Of a DNA stretch of 64,000 nucleotides, positions 16,415 through 24,879 are shown piece by piece (position 1 is the stretch's first letter; each line of letters starts with the position of its first letter). Position numbers and translations under genes: made by a program. The notes under the pieces are model-generated. The model worked only from the letters and a program-made list of their open reading frames with translations. It was not told the DNA's origin and did not search any database. Source of the DNA: Candidatus Protochlamydia sp. (GTDB lineage: Bacteria; Chlamydiota; Chlamydiia; Chlamydiales; Parachlamydiaceae); the NCBI GenBank assembly GCA_013695355.1, contig JACDAQ010000039.1, forward strand, positions 24,579 through 88,578. Direction: 5' to 3'.

Positions 16415-19306
16415 TCAACTAAGGGAAGCTTCTTTTTTTACTTCTAAACGGTGTTTAAATTTTTTGTACAATACACTCATCCCAAGCAACATTGCGCCTA
16501 CGCCAATAAAGACCAGGGCACGTACAGGTAGATCAGTTTGAACTGAATCCCAAAGAAGAAGCCTAAGGCTGCTGATGAATAAGGCAAACATAGAAATTTT
16601 AATGATTTCTTTAGATCTGAGAATCAAACCCGTACACAAATAAATGCACGTCAATCCTACCCACAAAAGGGTCAAGATGGTTTTTTCGAAATTAACAGCT
16701 AACTCGAAAGCAATCGCCAGAAAGATGGGGCATAAAATAGCTAAATTCCACTGACGATAGATAAAGGAAAGACAAGTTTTCACACTAGATGGTTCAAATG
16801 TTTTCATGAAATTTTCTATGCTGTTTTGCTTCTTATATATGATGATTGCATAGCATAGTTGAAGAACAATGGCCGGCCATGCAAATTTGGCATGCATGAG
16901 TCCAGGTTTTGATAAGAGGCCGACTTGTATTATCGATGCGATTAAGTAAATCCATGAATAAGCAGCAAGCCGTATGGGGCCTTGATAATAAAACGCACTT
17001 AGCAGCAAGCCAATTGCCCCTGCAGCTGCTATTAAAGGCGCACAGCCTTCCGGAAACTCTATCATCAGACAGAAAGTGATAAATGCGAGGCTTATATCAT
17101 TGAGGACATGTCCTAGAAGGCGGGTCGTTTGTCCGCATGCATTTTTGGGAAAATAGGCAGTCCAATATAAAAGTGTAAAAATACCACATCCTTCGGTGAT
17201 CCATCTAACTGAAATACCATTCCAAAATACGTCGTTATAAAGATTTACAGCAACGAATCGCATGATAAATAAGCCCAGAAAAGCTAAACCGCTACGCGTC
17301 ATGCTTTCACTAATTTTAAACTTAAGATCGGCGCTGAATTCAAGGGATTTGGGTACGTTACCAGCAGCTCTAAGGGCTATTATGGAATATCCTAAAAATA
17401 AAAGTCCGGGAATCAGAGGGCTGGTAGCTATAAAGGTGTATAACGTGACAAACAAACCTAATACATAGATCATGAATGGTGAAAAATTTTTATCCCACAG
17501 CCTGAATTGCAGCAAATTACCAAAAATCAAGAAAGTATCGAGCAGCGCCAGACCTGCAAATTTTATACTAAGGAACAAGCCAGGCTTGTGGCCTAAGAAC
17601 ATTTCAAGCAGCATGCCCATATTCGAAAGATGGACCACAATTAAGGAAAGAGTGAAAATGATATTCCAAGTTTGATCTTCGTTCTTCTTTCTCCAAAATC
17701 CAACCACCCCGATAATAAGCAGAACGATAGTTTGAATGGCGGCTGATCCAAATCCAAACAAATGAATACTCAGAAAAAATGCAGTACCCATGACCGCAGT
17801 AATTGAATAGGGGAGCGCAGCATGTTTTTCGCTAAGAAAGAAGAGCCTAATATCATCGATAGGCCATTTTTTCTTACTTCCTATAAGATGAAAGCCCCAA
17901 CACATCGCTGTGAGAAGTCCCATCCGCAGATAAATGGGTAATTTATCACTTCCGGGAATGTTTTCGATCGCAATTAGAGAGGTAGACAATGCAATGATGA
18001 CAATGAGAAATTGTAGGCAATATCCGGCTTTCAAAAGAAAATCTTCTTTTTGCATGATGCAGATAAAATTAAAAAGAATGATTTCGACAAAAAATAGAGT
18101 GGACAAATCAAATGAACTTACAGAAAAATTTGCACATGAAGCAATGGCTGATAAGAGGAGAATCTGGGAAAGGAGCGTGTCCGTATAATATAACCAGTGA
18201 ATTCCTTTCCTCTTCGCATTCCTTGCCAATATGAAGCCAGCCATAGCAATAGTGCCGAGTATAAAGGGGGTGCCACTGAAAAATTGGGCATGTAGCAAAA
18301 GGTTCCATATTAATAAGAGCCAATTTAAAATATGGGCGGCTAAGGGCACCGCTTTAAAATGAGGCATTTGATATTTTTTACTATAATGGATGGCTGCCCC
18401 TGTAAGGCCAACTTTCACGGAACAAGCAATGGCCAAATAATGCATCAAGGGGGTTAGTAGTAAAGAATATGTCCATACAGTATTTAGGCAAGCAAATGCC
18501 AATACAATGAAAAAAAGATGCAAATCCCATCTTGATCGGTAGGCTGTGAATAGGCCGACAATGGAAATTAGAGCTCCAAGGGGAAGTAAAATAATTGTTT
18601 GTGGAACAATGCAAAAAGCTATGAGGCTTAAGATGACGTGCAGTGAGGCTATTGATTGGACTGCTGTCGTGCAGGCTAATGATAGGTTAAAGGCTATACC
18701 TGCACACAATACTATTAAAGCATACGAAGGAGTCTGAATAAATTTAAGTCCTTCAATGCTACCGGCCCCAAGGGCGGCAAATAATATAACGGAGCCTGCA
18801 ATCGATCGCAGCCAGCCGCATAATAAAGACCAATTTTTGTACGCATTAATTTTTTGGCTAATTCCTAAAATCAAAAGAGATGCCAGGAATAAGATCCCCA
18901 CTCTTGCCTCAGGATGCTGCATAATTGTAGAGGTCAATCCGAAAAATACAGCCCCCATTACAAGCGTAAACGAGCCAAATGCCCCCATCCAATTTTCTTT
19001 GATCATCCCGAAAAACTTAGAGGGTTTGCGAGCAGCCTGCGAATCTTTTTTTAGTTCAATTATTGATTCTTCTTGCCATAATGCAATCGGTCCAGGGGGT
19101 GAGATTAACAGTTCCGCATTTGATTTTTCACATGCAAGCTCGGCTTCGGAAGAAAATGATGCGTTAGCGTTAAGTTCCTGCTGGGCCGGTTGTTCTTCAT
19201 CTAAAAGAGCTTGTTCTAACTGCTTTAAAATTAGCTCGCATTGTTTTATACGGTTAGCTAATTTACGGCAGTAAATTGTCAACACGATTAGTGCAATGAA
19301 TAACAT
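16415..19306 (-). CDS. DUF2339-type polytopic membrane protein
   Basis: A product of 963 residues dominated by more than twenty hydrophobic segments. It starts with one membrane segment (residues 1-14), then a charged, coiled-coil-like stretch with Gln and Glu to about residue 110, then continuous membrane segments to about residue 945 and a basic tail. This architecture, with an N-terminal coil then roughly 25 to 28 helices, is that of the DUF2339 predicted membrane proteins, whose function is unknown. It forms its own transcription unit and is convergent with the MYND gene. Long frames on the opposite strand inside it are shadows. Confidence 0.75.
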   Translation of the reverse strand: MLFIALIVLTIYCRKLANRIKQCELILKQLEQALLDEEQPAQQELNANASFSSEAELACEKSNAELLISPPGPIALWQEESIIELKKDSQAARKPSKFFGMIKENWMGAFGSFTLVMGAVFFGLTSTIMQHPEARVGILFLASLLILGISQKINAYKNWSLLCGWLRSIAGSVILFAALGAGSIEGLKFIQTPSYALIVLCAGIAFNLSLACTTAVQSIASLHVILSLIAFCIVPQTIILLPLGALISIVGLFTAYRSRWDLHLFFIVLAFACLNTVWTYSLLLTPLMHYLAIACSVKVGLTGAAIHYSKKYQMPHFKAVPLAAHILNWLLLIWNLLLHAQFFSGTPFILGTIAMAGFILARNAKRKGIHWLYYTDTLLSQILLLSAIASCANFSVSSFDLSTLFFVEIILFNFICIMQKEDFLLKAGYCLQFLIVIIALSTSLIAIENIPGSDKLPIYLRMGLLTAMCWGFHLIGSKKKWPIDDIRLFFLSEKHAALPYSITAVMGTAFFLSIHLFGFGSAAIQTIVLLIIGVVGFWRKKNEDQTWNIIFTLSLIVVHLSNMGMLLEMFLGHKPGLFLSIKFAGLALLDTFLIFGNLLQFRLWDKNFSPFMIYVLGLFVTLYTFIATSPLIPGLLFLGYSIIALRAAGNVPKSLEFSADLKFKISESMTRSGLAFLGLFIMRFVAVNLYNDVFWNGISVRWITEGCGIFTLLYWTAYFPKNACGQTTRLLGHVLNDISLAFITFCLMIEFPEGCAPLIAAAGAIGLLLSAFYYQGPIRLAAYSWIYLIASIIQVGLLSKPGLMHAKFAWPAIVLQLCYAIIIYKKQNSIENFMKTFEPSSVKTCLSFIYRQWNLAILCPIFLAIAFELAVNFEKTILTLLWVGLTCIYLCTGLILRSKEIIKISMFALFISSLRLLLWDSVQTDLPVRALVFIGVGAMLLGMSVLYKKFKHRLEVKKEASLS

Positions 19307-19464
19307 AATAAATTCTTTGTTAATTTATTTTATGATACAGAAATGAAATAAATCTGTGTTAATTATCTATTATTTTATTATTAAGATCAGGCTTTTCTTT
19401 ATTTATAAAGGCAGCTTTGCTAAAATAAACCAACTTATTGATTAATTAATTTAAAGGAGCTAAT

Positions 19465-19665
19465 ATGATTAATGAATTTTGTGGAATTTTTTCCTGTTGT
19501 TGTGGTTCTCAAGACCAATATGAAAATTCCGAGAATTTTAAAAATAAATTGGAAAAAGAATTAGAACTTGCGGGAGCAAAGCTTACTCAAGAACAAAGGG
19601 ATCGTGCTGATTTATTGGTAAATAATGTCATGGAACCAATATTAATTCAAAATTTAACCGGATAA
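19465..19665 (+). CDS. Small Cys-rich N-terminus peptide, 66 residues
   Basis: A short gene with a strong AAAGGAG ribosome site at the correct distance from the ATG. The product has Cys6 and then Cys11-Cys12-Cys13 beside hydrophobic residues, followed by a helical charged part (Glu, Lys, Gln) to the end. The N-terminal triple cysteine resembles lipidation sites of eukaryotic membrane-targeted proteins; that reading is inference. It lies between the divergent DUF2339 gene and a convergent F-box/LRR gene. No family recognised. Confidence 0.6.
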   Translation: MINEFCGIFSCCCGSQDQYENSENFKNKLEKELELAGAKLTQEQRDRADLLVNNVMEPILIQNLTG

Positions 19666-19791
19666 AAAAAATTAAATTCCAGCATAGTAAAGTTACTCCA
19701 TACTTTTTATTGGAGCCTTTTCAAATTTCTTTCGTCTGGAAGGCGGTCAGCTGGTAAATGCCATTTTCCATGCCTGACCCCTTTTTAAATT

Positions 19792-21495
19792 TTAATAATT
19801 ACTTATGCTGATCTTCAAATTAGGACGTTCATCGGCAATTATTTTGATTACTTCACTGATTTCTTTATCAATTAAAATTGTTTTTTTTAATTGAATTTCA
19901 ATAAGGTTTTTTTTGTTTCTAATAAATGCTAAAACGCTTTCTTTGCTAATTTTAGCGTCATGAAGAGTTAGCCGAGATAGGCTTTCACAATTAATGAGCT
20001 CAAGAAATCCTGCATCGGACACCATAGATAAATTAATAACTAGTTCGCGTAAAGTTTGGCTTGTAGCAAGTGCCTTAAGACCAACATCTGTTATAACTGA
20101 CCTTCTGATATAAAGTACTTCTATTTTAGAAAAAGGAAATTCTTGCGCAATTTTATCAGTGAAGTGATTACCAAGATAATCCAACTTTATTAGTGTATTA
20201 TTTTTTATAAGTGCTGAAATACCTTCTTCCGTAATAAATTTATCATTGCCTGAGAACTTAATTACCTGAAGATTTTTACAATTGGCTAAATCAAAAAGAG
20301 TATCATCATCAACTTCAGAACTAGTCAGGTCGATTTCTCGCAAGGTTTTGATTTTGCTAAAATCTTTAAAGCCTCCACGACCAAGGTTGAGTTGAGTAAA
20401 ACTAACCACTTCCAGGTTACTGGAAACTAGGGACAAAATCCCTTTAGCACTTATCTTATGATTACGGGTTGAATCACAAAAGGTAAGTTTCCTTAATGTG
20501 GAACAAAGCGCTAGAGCCGCAAGTCCTCTATCTGAGATGGGTGTACCAGAAATATCAAGTTTCTCAAGGGAGCTACTTTTAGATAGATGGATTAAAGCTT
20601 CATCGGAGATGAGCGAATGATTAAGCTTTAGCTTCCGCAGGTTTTTGCATAAATATAAAGAGGAGATTCCGTCATTGCCCACTTTTGTATTTTCAAGATT
20701 TATTTCCTCAATGGTTTTACTTTTAGCAAGAGAGCTAAGTTCTTGATCTGTTACTAAAGTCCCCAAAAGGTTCATTTTTCGTAGTTTAGGGCTATCTGCA
20801 AAGAATGCTATTGCGCTAACTTTAACTGCCTGCAGATTAATTTCCTCAAGATTTGGGCATTTGGCAAGTTCTTTAATGCCATTATTATTTATATAGGAAG
20901 CTAATAGACAAATGTTCTGCAATTTGGTGCAATTTTTGGCAAGATCGGCACAGATTTTAGCTGAAGGGTAGCCTCCAAGCTTAAGAGTCTTAAGGGAAGG
21001 CATGACGGGCCACTCGGTTATTTCTTTTGCTTGCTTTTCTACGGGATCGAATCCCCATACATGCGGTTGAATGACAGATAAGCAGCAAAGATTTGTCACT
21101 TTTTTGATTAGTTCTTTGAGATGGCGATCTTCAAGATTATATTTTGTAAGATCAAGGCCTAAAATTTGATGCTTTCCTGCAAACTCAATTTCCGAATCAG
21201 CTGTTTTATGCGACCAGCCACACTTGTAAAGGAAAGGCGCATCGATCATTCTTTTTTTTGCACACAAATAGGCCGCTTTTTTCCAACCCTTACATACGCG
21301 TGAAACAACCGTGAGCAAAGTTTCGTTACTACACAATTTTGAGGGCATGACAGCGCAAAAATCAAAAATTTCAGCTAAAATGTTCTCATGAATGCAAACA
21401 ACTTGATTGACTTGATTTATATTACCTTGTTCGGCTTCTTCAGGATAATAACAATATTCTGAAATAATATTTGTACTCATCATTCTTTGATCCAT
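19792..21495 (-). CDS. F-box-like plus leucine-rich-repeat protein (candidate effector)
   Basis: A protein of 567 residues. Residues about 32-76 fit an F-box: His-Glu-Asn-Ile-Leu-Ala-Glu-Ile-Phe at the start and Val-Cys-Lys-Gly-Trp at the end, the conserved VCxxW helix. From about residue 115 to the end there are repeats of 23-24 residues of the ribonuclease-inhibitor/cysteine-containing LRR type (Leu-x-x-Leu-x-Leu-x-x-Thr-x-Ile and similar), some 14 to 16 in number. This order, F-box then LRRs, is that of eukaryotic FBXL substrate adaptors of SCF ubiquitin ligases. Such proteins in amoeba symbionts are thought to redirect host ubiquitination. Single gene, no signal peptide. Confidence 0.82.
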   Translation of the reverse strand: MDQRMMSTNIISEYCYYPEEAEQGNINQVNQVVCIHENILAEIFDFCAVMPSKLCSNETLLTVVSRVCKGWKKAAYLCAKKRMIDAPFLYKCGWSHKTADSEIEFAGKHQILGLDLTKYNLEDRHLKELIKKVTNLCCLSVIQPHVWGFDPVEKQAKEITEWPVMPSLKTLKLGGYPSAKICADLAKNCTKLQNICLLASYINNNGIKELAKCPNLEEINLQAVKVSAIAFFADSPKLRKMNLLGTLVTDQELSSLAKSKTIEEINLENTKVGNDGISSLYLCKNLRKLKLNHSLISDEALIHLSKSSSLEKLDISGTPISDRGLAALALCSTLRKLTFCDSTRNHKISAKGILSLVSSNLEVVSFTQLNLGRGGFKDFSKIKTLREIDLTSSEVDDDTLFDLANCKNLQVIKFSGNDKFITEEGISALIKNNTLIKLDYLGNHFTDKIAQEFPFSKIEVLYIRRSVITDVGLKALATSQTLRELVINLSMVSDAGFLELINCESLSRLTLHDAKISKESVLAFIRNKKNLIEIQLKKTILIDKEISEVIKIIADERPNLKISISNY

Positions 21496-21664
21496 AAAAG
21501 TCCTTTTTAATTATTAAATTTATGAAATTTTATTGCTTTTATTGTTTTTTAACAAGAAAAATTACGATTTGATTTTATATATTTCGATTTGAAGAGAAAT
21601 AATTTCCATTTATTAATGACTTTCAATTAAAGCATTTTCTAAAGAACGTATAACCACGTTCACT

Positions 21665-22315
21665 TTATAAAAGTGCTTGCTCTAGTATTTGCTTGGCTTC
21701 CGGCAAGGTTTTGCCTTCATCCATGCGAAGGGGAGCGTGGAACGAAACTGTAATTATGCTAAATGGCTTTGGGAGCCTTAATTTATCCCAAGTCCTCAAT
21801 TCCCAGAAATTGGATGCGGACCATTTCAATGGAAAGACATAGGCTTGGGTTTGCATGGCTGCCAGCGCAATTCCGGGTTTCATTTTATAACGGGGCCCAC
21901 GGGGGCCGTCAGGTGTAATGACTACAATCGATTTTTTCTCTTCAACTTGCCGGATCATTTCCCTCAACGCCTGGTGGCGGGAATGGTGCGGGACTCGTAT
22001 GGTGCGGCCATTTTTATAGGAGCTGACAATGCGGCTAATGAGGTGGCCATCGCGGCTATTGCTCACAAAAGCGGTAAAAACCAAATGCCCGACATAGCGG
22101 TGCAGAATAAAGGGAGCGAGAGCCAGTTGATTATGCCATAGCATGAGCAGGCATTTTTCCTTCGAGGCAATTAGGCGAAAATGGTCTAGCCCTTCGATCT
22201 TCCAGCGGCAGGTCAGAAGGAGGGCCTTCATGGCTTGCTTACCCACTGTAGCGATCAGGAATGCGGACAAGTTGTAAATGCCATTTTTCCAGGTCTGCTT
22301 CAATTTTGCTAACAT
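21665..22315 (-). CDS. DUF374 lysophospholipid acyltransferase-like protein
   Basis: A protein of 216 residues with LMLWHNQ and then ITPDGPRGP, the two marks of the DUF374 family related to LPLAT acyltransferases. A hydrophobic N-terminal stretch may touch the membrane. Members are usually found with lipid A genes, and here the ATG overlaps the lpxB stop by a few bases. A role as a late acyltransferase or a Kdo-linked envelope enzyme is plausible; the exact substrate is not known from sequence. Last gene of the pcnB-GT2-LAB_N-lpxB unit. Confidence 0.82.
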   Translation of the reverse strand: MLAKLKQTWKNGIYNLSAFLIATVGKQAMKALLLTCRWKIEGLDHFRLIASKEKCLLMLWHNQLALAPFILHRYVGHLVFTAFVSNSRDGHLISRIVSSYKNGRTIRVPHHSRHQALREMIRQVEEKKSIVVITPDGPRGPRYKMKPGIALAAMQTQAYVFPLKWSASNFWELRTWDKLRLPKPFSIITVSFHAPLRMDEGKTLPEAKQILEQALL

Positions 22316-23454
22316 AGCTCCCTAATTAATTGAGAAGCTTGAAGGGAAGTCGAATAAGTGCCTAGCATTTTCTGAAGGGAAGCGCACTCCCGTTCGATTT
22401 TGGAATAGGCCTCTTCATTGCTCATCAGTCTGTCCAGGTGTTGGAACAATGCCTTTTCATCTAAATGGGTTTGAATGAGCTCAGGAAAAATTTCCTTTTG
22501 GCCTAGGATATTGACAATGCAGTAATGGGGCAGATTTAAGCGGAGGAAGTATTTGGCGATCAGGTAATTCAATTGGGTCGGCGAATAAATAATGAGGCTT
22601 GGTTTTTGGTGCAGTGCCAGTTCCAAGGCCAAAGTACCGGATTTGGCCAAAGCGAGTTTGCACTCTTTCATTAGCTCGTAGCTGTATTGACGGGGTACTA
22701 AAAAAATATCCCGGTTTAATTCAAATGGGGCGCGCTCAACCTGCTCCTTCAATAGTGGGTAAAGATCTTCATGAGCACAAGAGAGGGCGAAAATGAGCTC
22801 GGGATGCTTAGCCTTAAGCAGGGCTGCGGCATTAAGTTGGGTGCGCGTGTGCCTGAGAATCTCTCCATGCCGGCTTCCTGGAAATATTGCTATTAACGGT
22901 CGGTCCGGAAGGTTTAAGTCTTTTTTCCAATCGGAATGGTAATTATACTTTCTTATGCCCTCTACTAGAGGGTTCCCCACATAGGCCGCTTTTAGGGATG
23001 TATGAGAAAATAATTCAGCTTCAAAGGGATAAATAGTCAAGAGCAGGTCTAAAGAATTGATCATGGTCTGCATGCGCCCTTTTCCATGGGCCCATACCGA
23101 AGGGCAAACGTATTGAACTACTTTACCCTGATACCCTTTTTTGCGTAATGCTTTTGCCAATCTTAAATTGAATCCAGGATAATCAATTAAAATAACGCAC
23201 GCAGGTTTTTTTTGAAGGATATGATTGCGGACTTGGTAAAATTTAGTCCACAGCCGGGGAAGAGACCTTAACACATCGGTGAAGCCCATGACTTGAAAAT
23301 CTTCCATGGGAACAATGCAATTAAGTCCTTCATGGCGCATGAACGGTCCACCTACGCCTTCAAAAGAATATTCCTGAAGGGCGTGCATGAGATGGCTTCC
23401 ATGCAGGTCTCCGCTGCTTTCGCCGGCGAATATAAAATAGTTTCCTTGCTTCAT
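22309..23454 (-). CDS. lpxB: Lipid-A-disaccharide synthase
   Basis: Condenses UDP-2,3-diacylglucosamine with lipid X to form the lipid A disaccharide. The GT19 opening Phe-Ala-Gly-Glu-Ser-Ser-Gly-Asp-Leu-His-Gly is at residues 8-18. It is followed by Val-Cys-Pro-Ser-Val-Trp-Ala and Phe-Pro-Gly-Ser-Arg, all LpxB marks. From the ATG at 23454 it is 381 residues, the E. coli length. An in-frame extension to 23604 lies inside the LAB_N gene and is not part of it. The ATG overlaps the LAB_N stop as ATGA, which points to translational coupling. In C. trachomatis the two parts are one fused protein. Confidence 0.93.
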   Translation of the reverse strand: MKQGNYFIFAGESSGDLHGSHLMHALQEYSFEGVGGPFMRHEGLNCIVPMEDFQVMGFTDVLRSLPRLWTKFYQVRNHILQKKPACVILIDYPGFNLRLAKALRKKGYQGKVVQYVCPSVWAHGKGRMQTMINSLDLLLTIYPFEAELFSHTSLKAAYVGNPLVEGIRKYNYHSDWKKDLNLPDRPLIAIFPGSRHGEILRHTRTQLNAAALLKAKHPELIFALSCAHEDLYPLLKEQVERAPFELNRDIFLVPRQYSYELMKECKLALAKSGTLALELALHQKPSLIIYSPTQLNYLIAKYFLRLNLPHYCIVNILGQKEIFPELIQTHLDEKALFQHLDRLMSNEEAYSKIERECASLQKMLGTYSTSLQASQLIRELC

Positions 23455-24134
23455 GAGATTTTCTGGGCTTTTGATCGCCTTATCAGCATTAAATTTCGTA
23501 TATAAGGAATTAAACCTACCAAAGGTCCGATAAGGTTGACAGTGTCTTGAATATGTGAAAAATACATCATTGAGAGGAGGGCCCCAACCAGGCTGATCCA
23601 CCAAAAAGAGAGGGGAAGCTGGCTAGCCTGGGCTTTTTCTGCCAGCCACCACTGGATCCAAAAACGGCTTGAGAATAAAATGTAAGAAAGCATACCTAAA
23701 GCATGCCAATATAAAGAGCTTTCATGAGCAGGGCCGGCCTGCCAAGGAGAAACGGGAACTCGGAACCAATTCCCATCTCTCATGATAAGATAATCCTGCA
23801 GAAAAAACAGACAGATGGTTAGGCCTAAAACGCCCCCGAGCAGAAAAAGGACCGTTTGAAATGAAAGTTGGCTACAGCGGGGCTGCATTAAATTAAGATT
23901 TCGCCAGGCTATCACTCCGTTGCAGGCCTGCACGGCGCAAATAGGAAATTGGATCTGGATGAAAGCATGCAAAGCCAAGAGGCTGTTGCCGACTAATGAA
24001 AGGACCCAGAAGGAAGCAGGCACAATGCTTTGATGCTGCCGTTCGCTTTGAAGCCACTGGACAATAAATCTTGCTCCAAAGACTAAGGCAGATACCAGTC
24101 CTAAGGGATAAAGCAGGATCCTCCACTCTTCCAT
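23451..24134 (-). CDS. LAB_N domain membrane protein, partner of LpxB
   Basis: A protein of 227 residues with two copies of the lipid-A-disaccharide synthase N-terminal (LAB_N) domain. Copy one spans about residues 5-80 and copy two about residues 140-220. Both show the pattern Phe-x-x-Arg-Phe-x-x-Gln-Trp, Phe-Trp-x-x-Ser-Leu-Val-Gly and a closing Arg-Asn-Leu. Each copy has about three membrane segments. It starts where GT2 stops (TAATG) and ends overlapping lpxB (ATGA). Chlamydia species carry this domain fused to LpxB, so this looks like the unfused state. A scaffold or lipid transport role is inferred from context. Confidence 0.88.
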   Translation of the reverse strand: MEEWRILLYPLGLVSALVFGARFIVQWLQSERQHQSIVPASFWVLSLVGNSLLALHAFIQIQFPICAVQACNGVIAWRNLNLMQPRCSQLSFQTVLFLLGGVLGLTICLFFLQDYLIMRDGNWFRVPVSPWQAGPAHESSLYWHALGMLSYILFSSRFWIQWWLAEKAQASQLPLSFWWISLVGALLSMMYFSHIQDTVNLIGPLVGLIPYIRNLMLIRRSKAQKIS

Positions 24135-24862
24135 TAATGCCCCGTTTTAGGCGAAGCGGGGATAATCTGATAGGTCAGCTGCCTTTTTTTCATCCAACGA
24201 ACAGCCCATAAGTCAGCTAAAGTATTAAGCGAACGGTTAAAAATATTATAATTGCTTTTACCCCTTAATCTTTCCCGATGGTTGACAGGGAGCTGATGTA
24301 CGCGGAAGCCTTCTATTTTGAATAAAGCAGGCAAAAAACGGTGCATGCCGTTGTACATTTTTATTTTCTTAAGGCAGCTTGCGCGGTAAATTTTCAGTGA
24401 ACAGCCCGAATCCTGAACCCCGTCTTCGCACAGGCAATTCCTTAAAGCATTGGCAGCTTTTGAAATGATCCGCTTGGCCCAAGTATCTTTACGGTGCAAT
24501 CGTATCCCACAAACCAGATCATTTCCATTAAGTGCTCCGATCAGCTTAGGTATATCAGCTGGATCATTTTGTCCGTCCCCATCTAAAGTGATGACATACT
24601 CTCCCTTAGCAGCCCTAAAACCTGCATCAAAAGCGCTAGACTGGCCGTAATTTTTTTTAAAAAGAAGAATTTTTAAATAAGGCCTGCTTTTTGATAGCTC
24701 TTCTAAAACATGTCTGGTCCTATCTGTTGATCCATCATCAATACAAATGAGCTCCCAATTTCCTATTTTATTCATGACTGGTTCTAATTCTTGAAGAAGA
24801 TCTGGTATATTTTTGTCCTCATTTTTAAGAGGAATGACAACAGAATAAATAATAGACATCAT
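24134..24862 (-). CDS. Family 2 glycosyltransferase (DPM/GtrB/ArnC-like)
   Basis: A protein of 242 residues with a GT-A fold signature: Val-Val-Ile-Pro-Leu-Lys-Asn-Glu at the start, CIDDGSTD near residue 40 and TLDGDGQND near residue 92, which contains the DxD metal site. It lacks the two C-terminal membrane helices of ArnC and GtrB. Enzymes of this group usually transfer a sugar onto a polyprenyl phosphate. It is followed directly by the LAB_N gene and preceded by pcnB after 17 bases. GT2 plus LAB_N is a common pairing in lipid A modification loci of Gram-negative bacteria, so an envelope role is likely. Confidence 0.85.
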   Translation of the reverse strand: MMSIIYSVVIPLKNEDKNIPDLLQELEPVMNKIGNWELICIDDGSTDRTRHVLEELSKSRPYLKILLFKKNYGQSSAFDAGFRAAKGEYVITLDGDGQNDPADIPKLIGALNGNDLVCGIRLHRKDTWAKRIISKAANALRNCLCEDGVQDSGCSLKIYRASCLKKIKMYNGMHRFLPALFKIEGFRVHQLPVNHRERLRGKSNYNIFNRSLNTLADLWAVRWMKKRQLTYQIIPASPKTGH

Positions 24863-24879
24863 TTAAAGGGTCCTTGATT

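Noticed and set aside
18756..19274. Long plus-strand frame (172 codons) within the DUF2339 gene
   Set aside because: Its composition mirrors the antisense of hydrophobic codons; the minus-strand protein is a clear membrane protein.
22309..23604. Longer LpxB start at 23604
   Set aside because: The extra 50 residues overlap the LAB_N coding sequence in another frame and do not look like LpxB; the ATG at 23454 gives the normal N terminus and an ATGA overlap.
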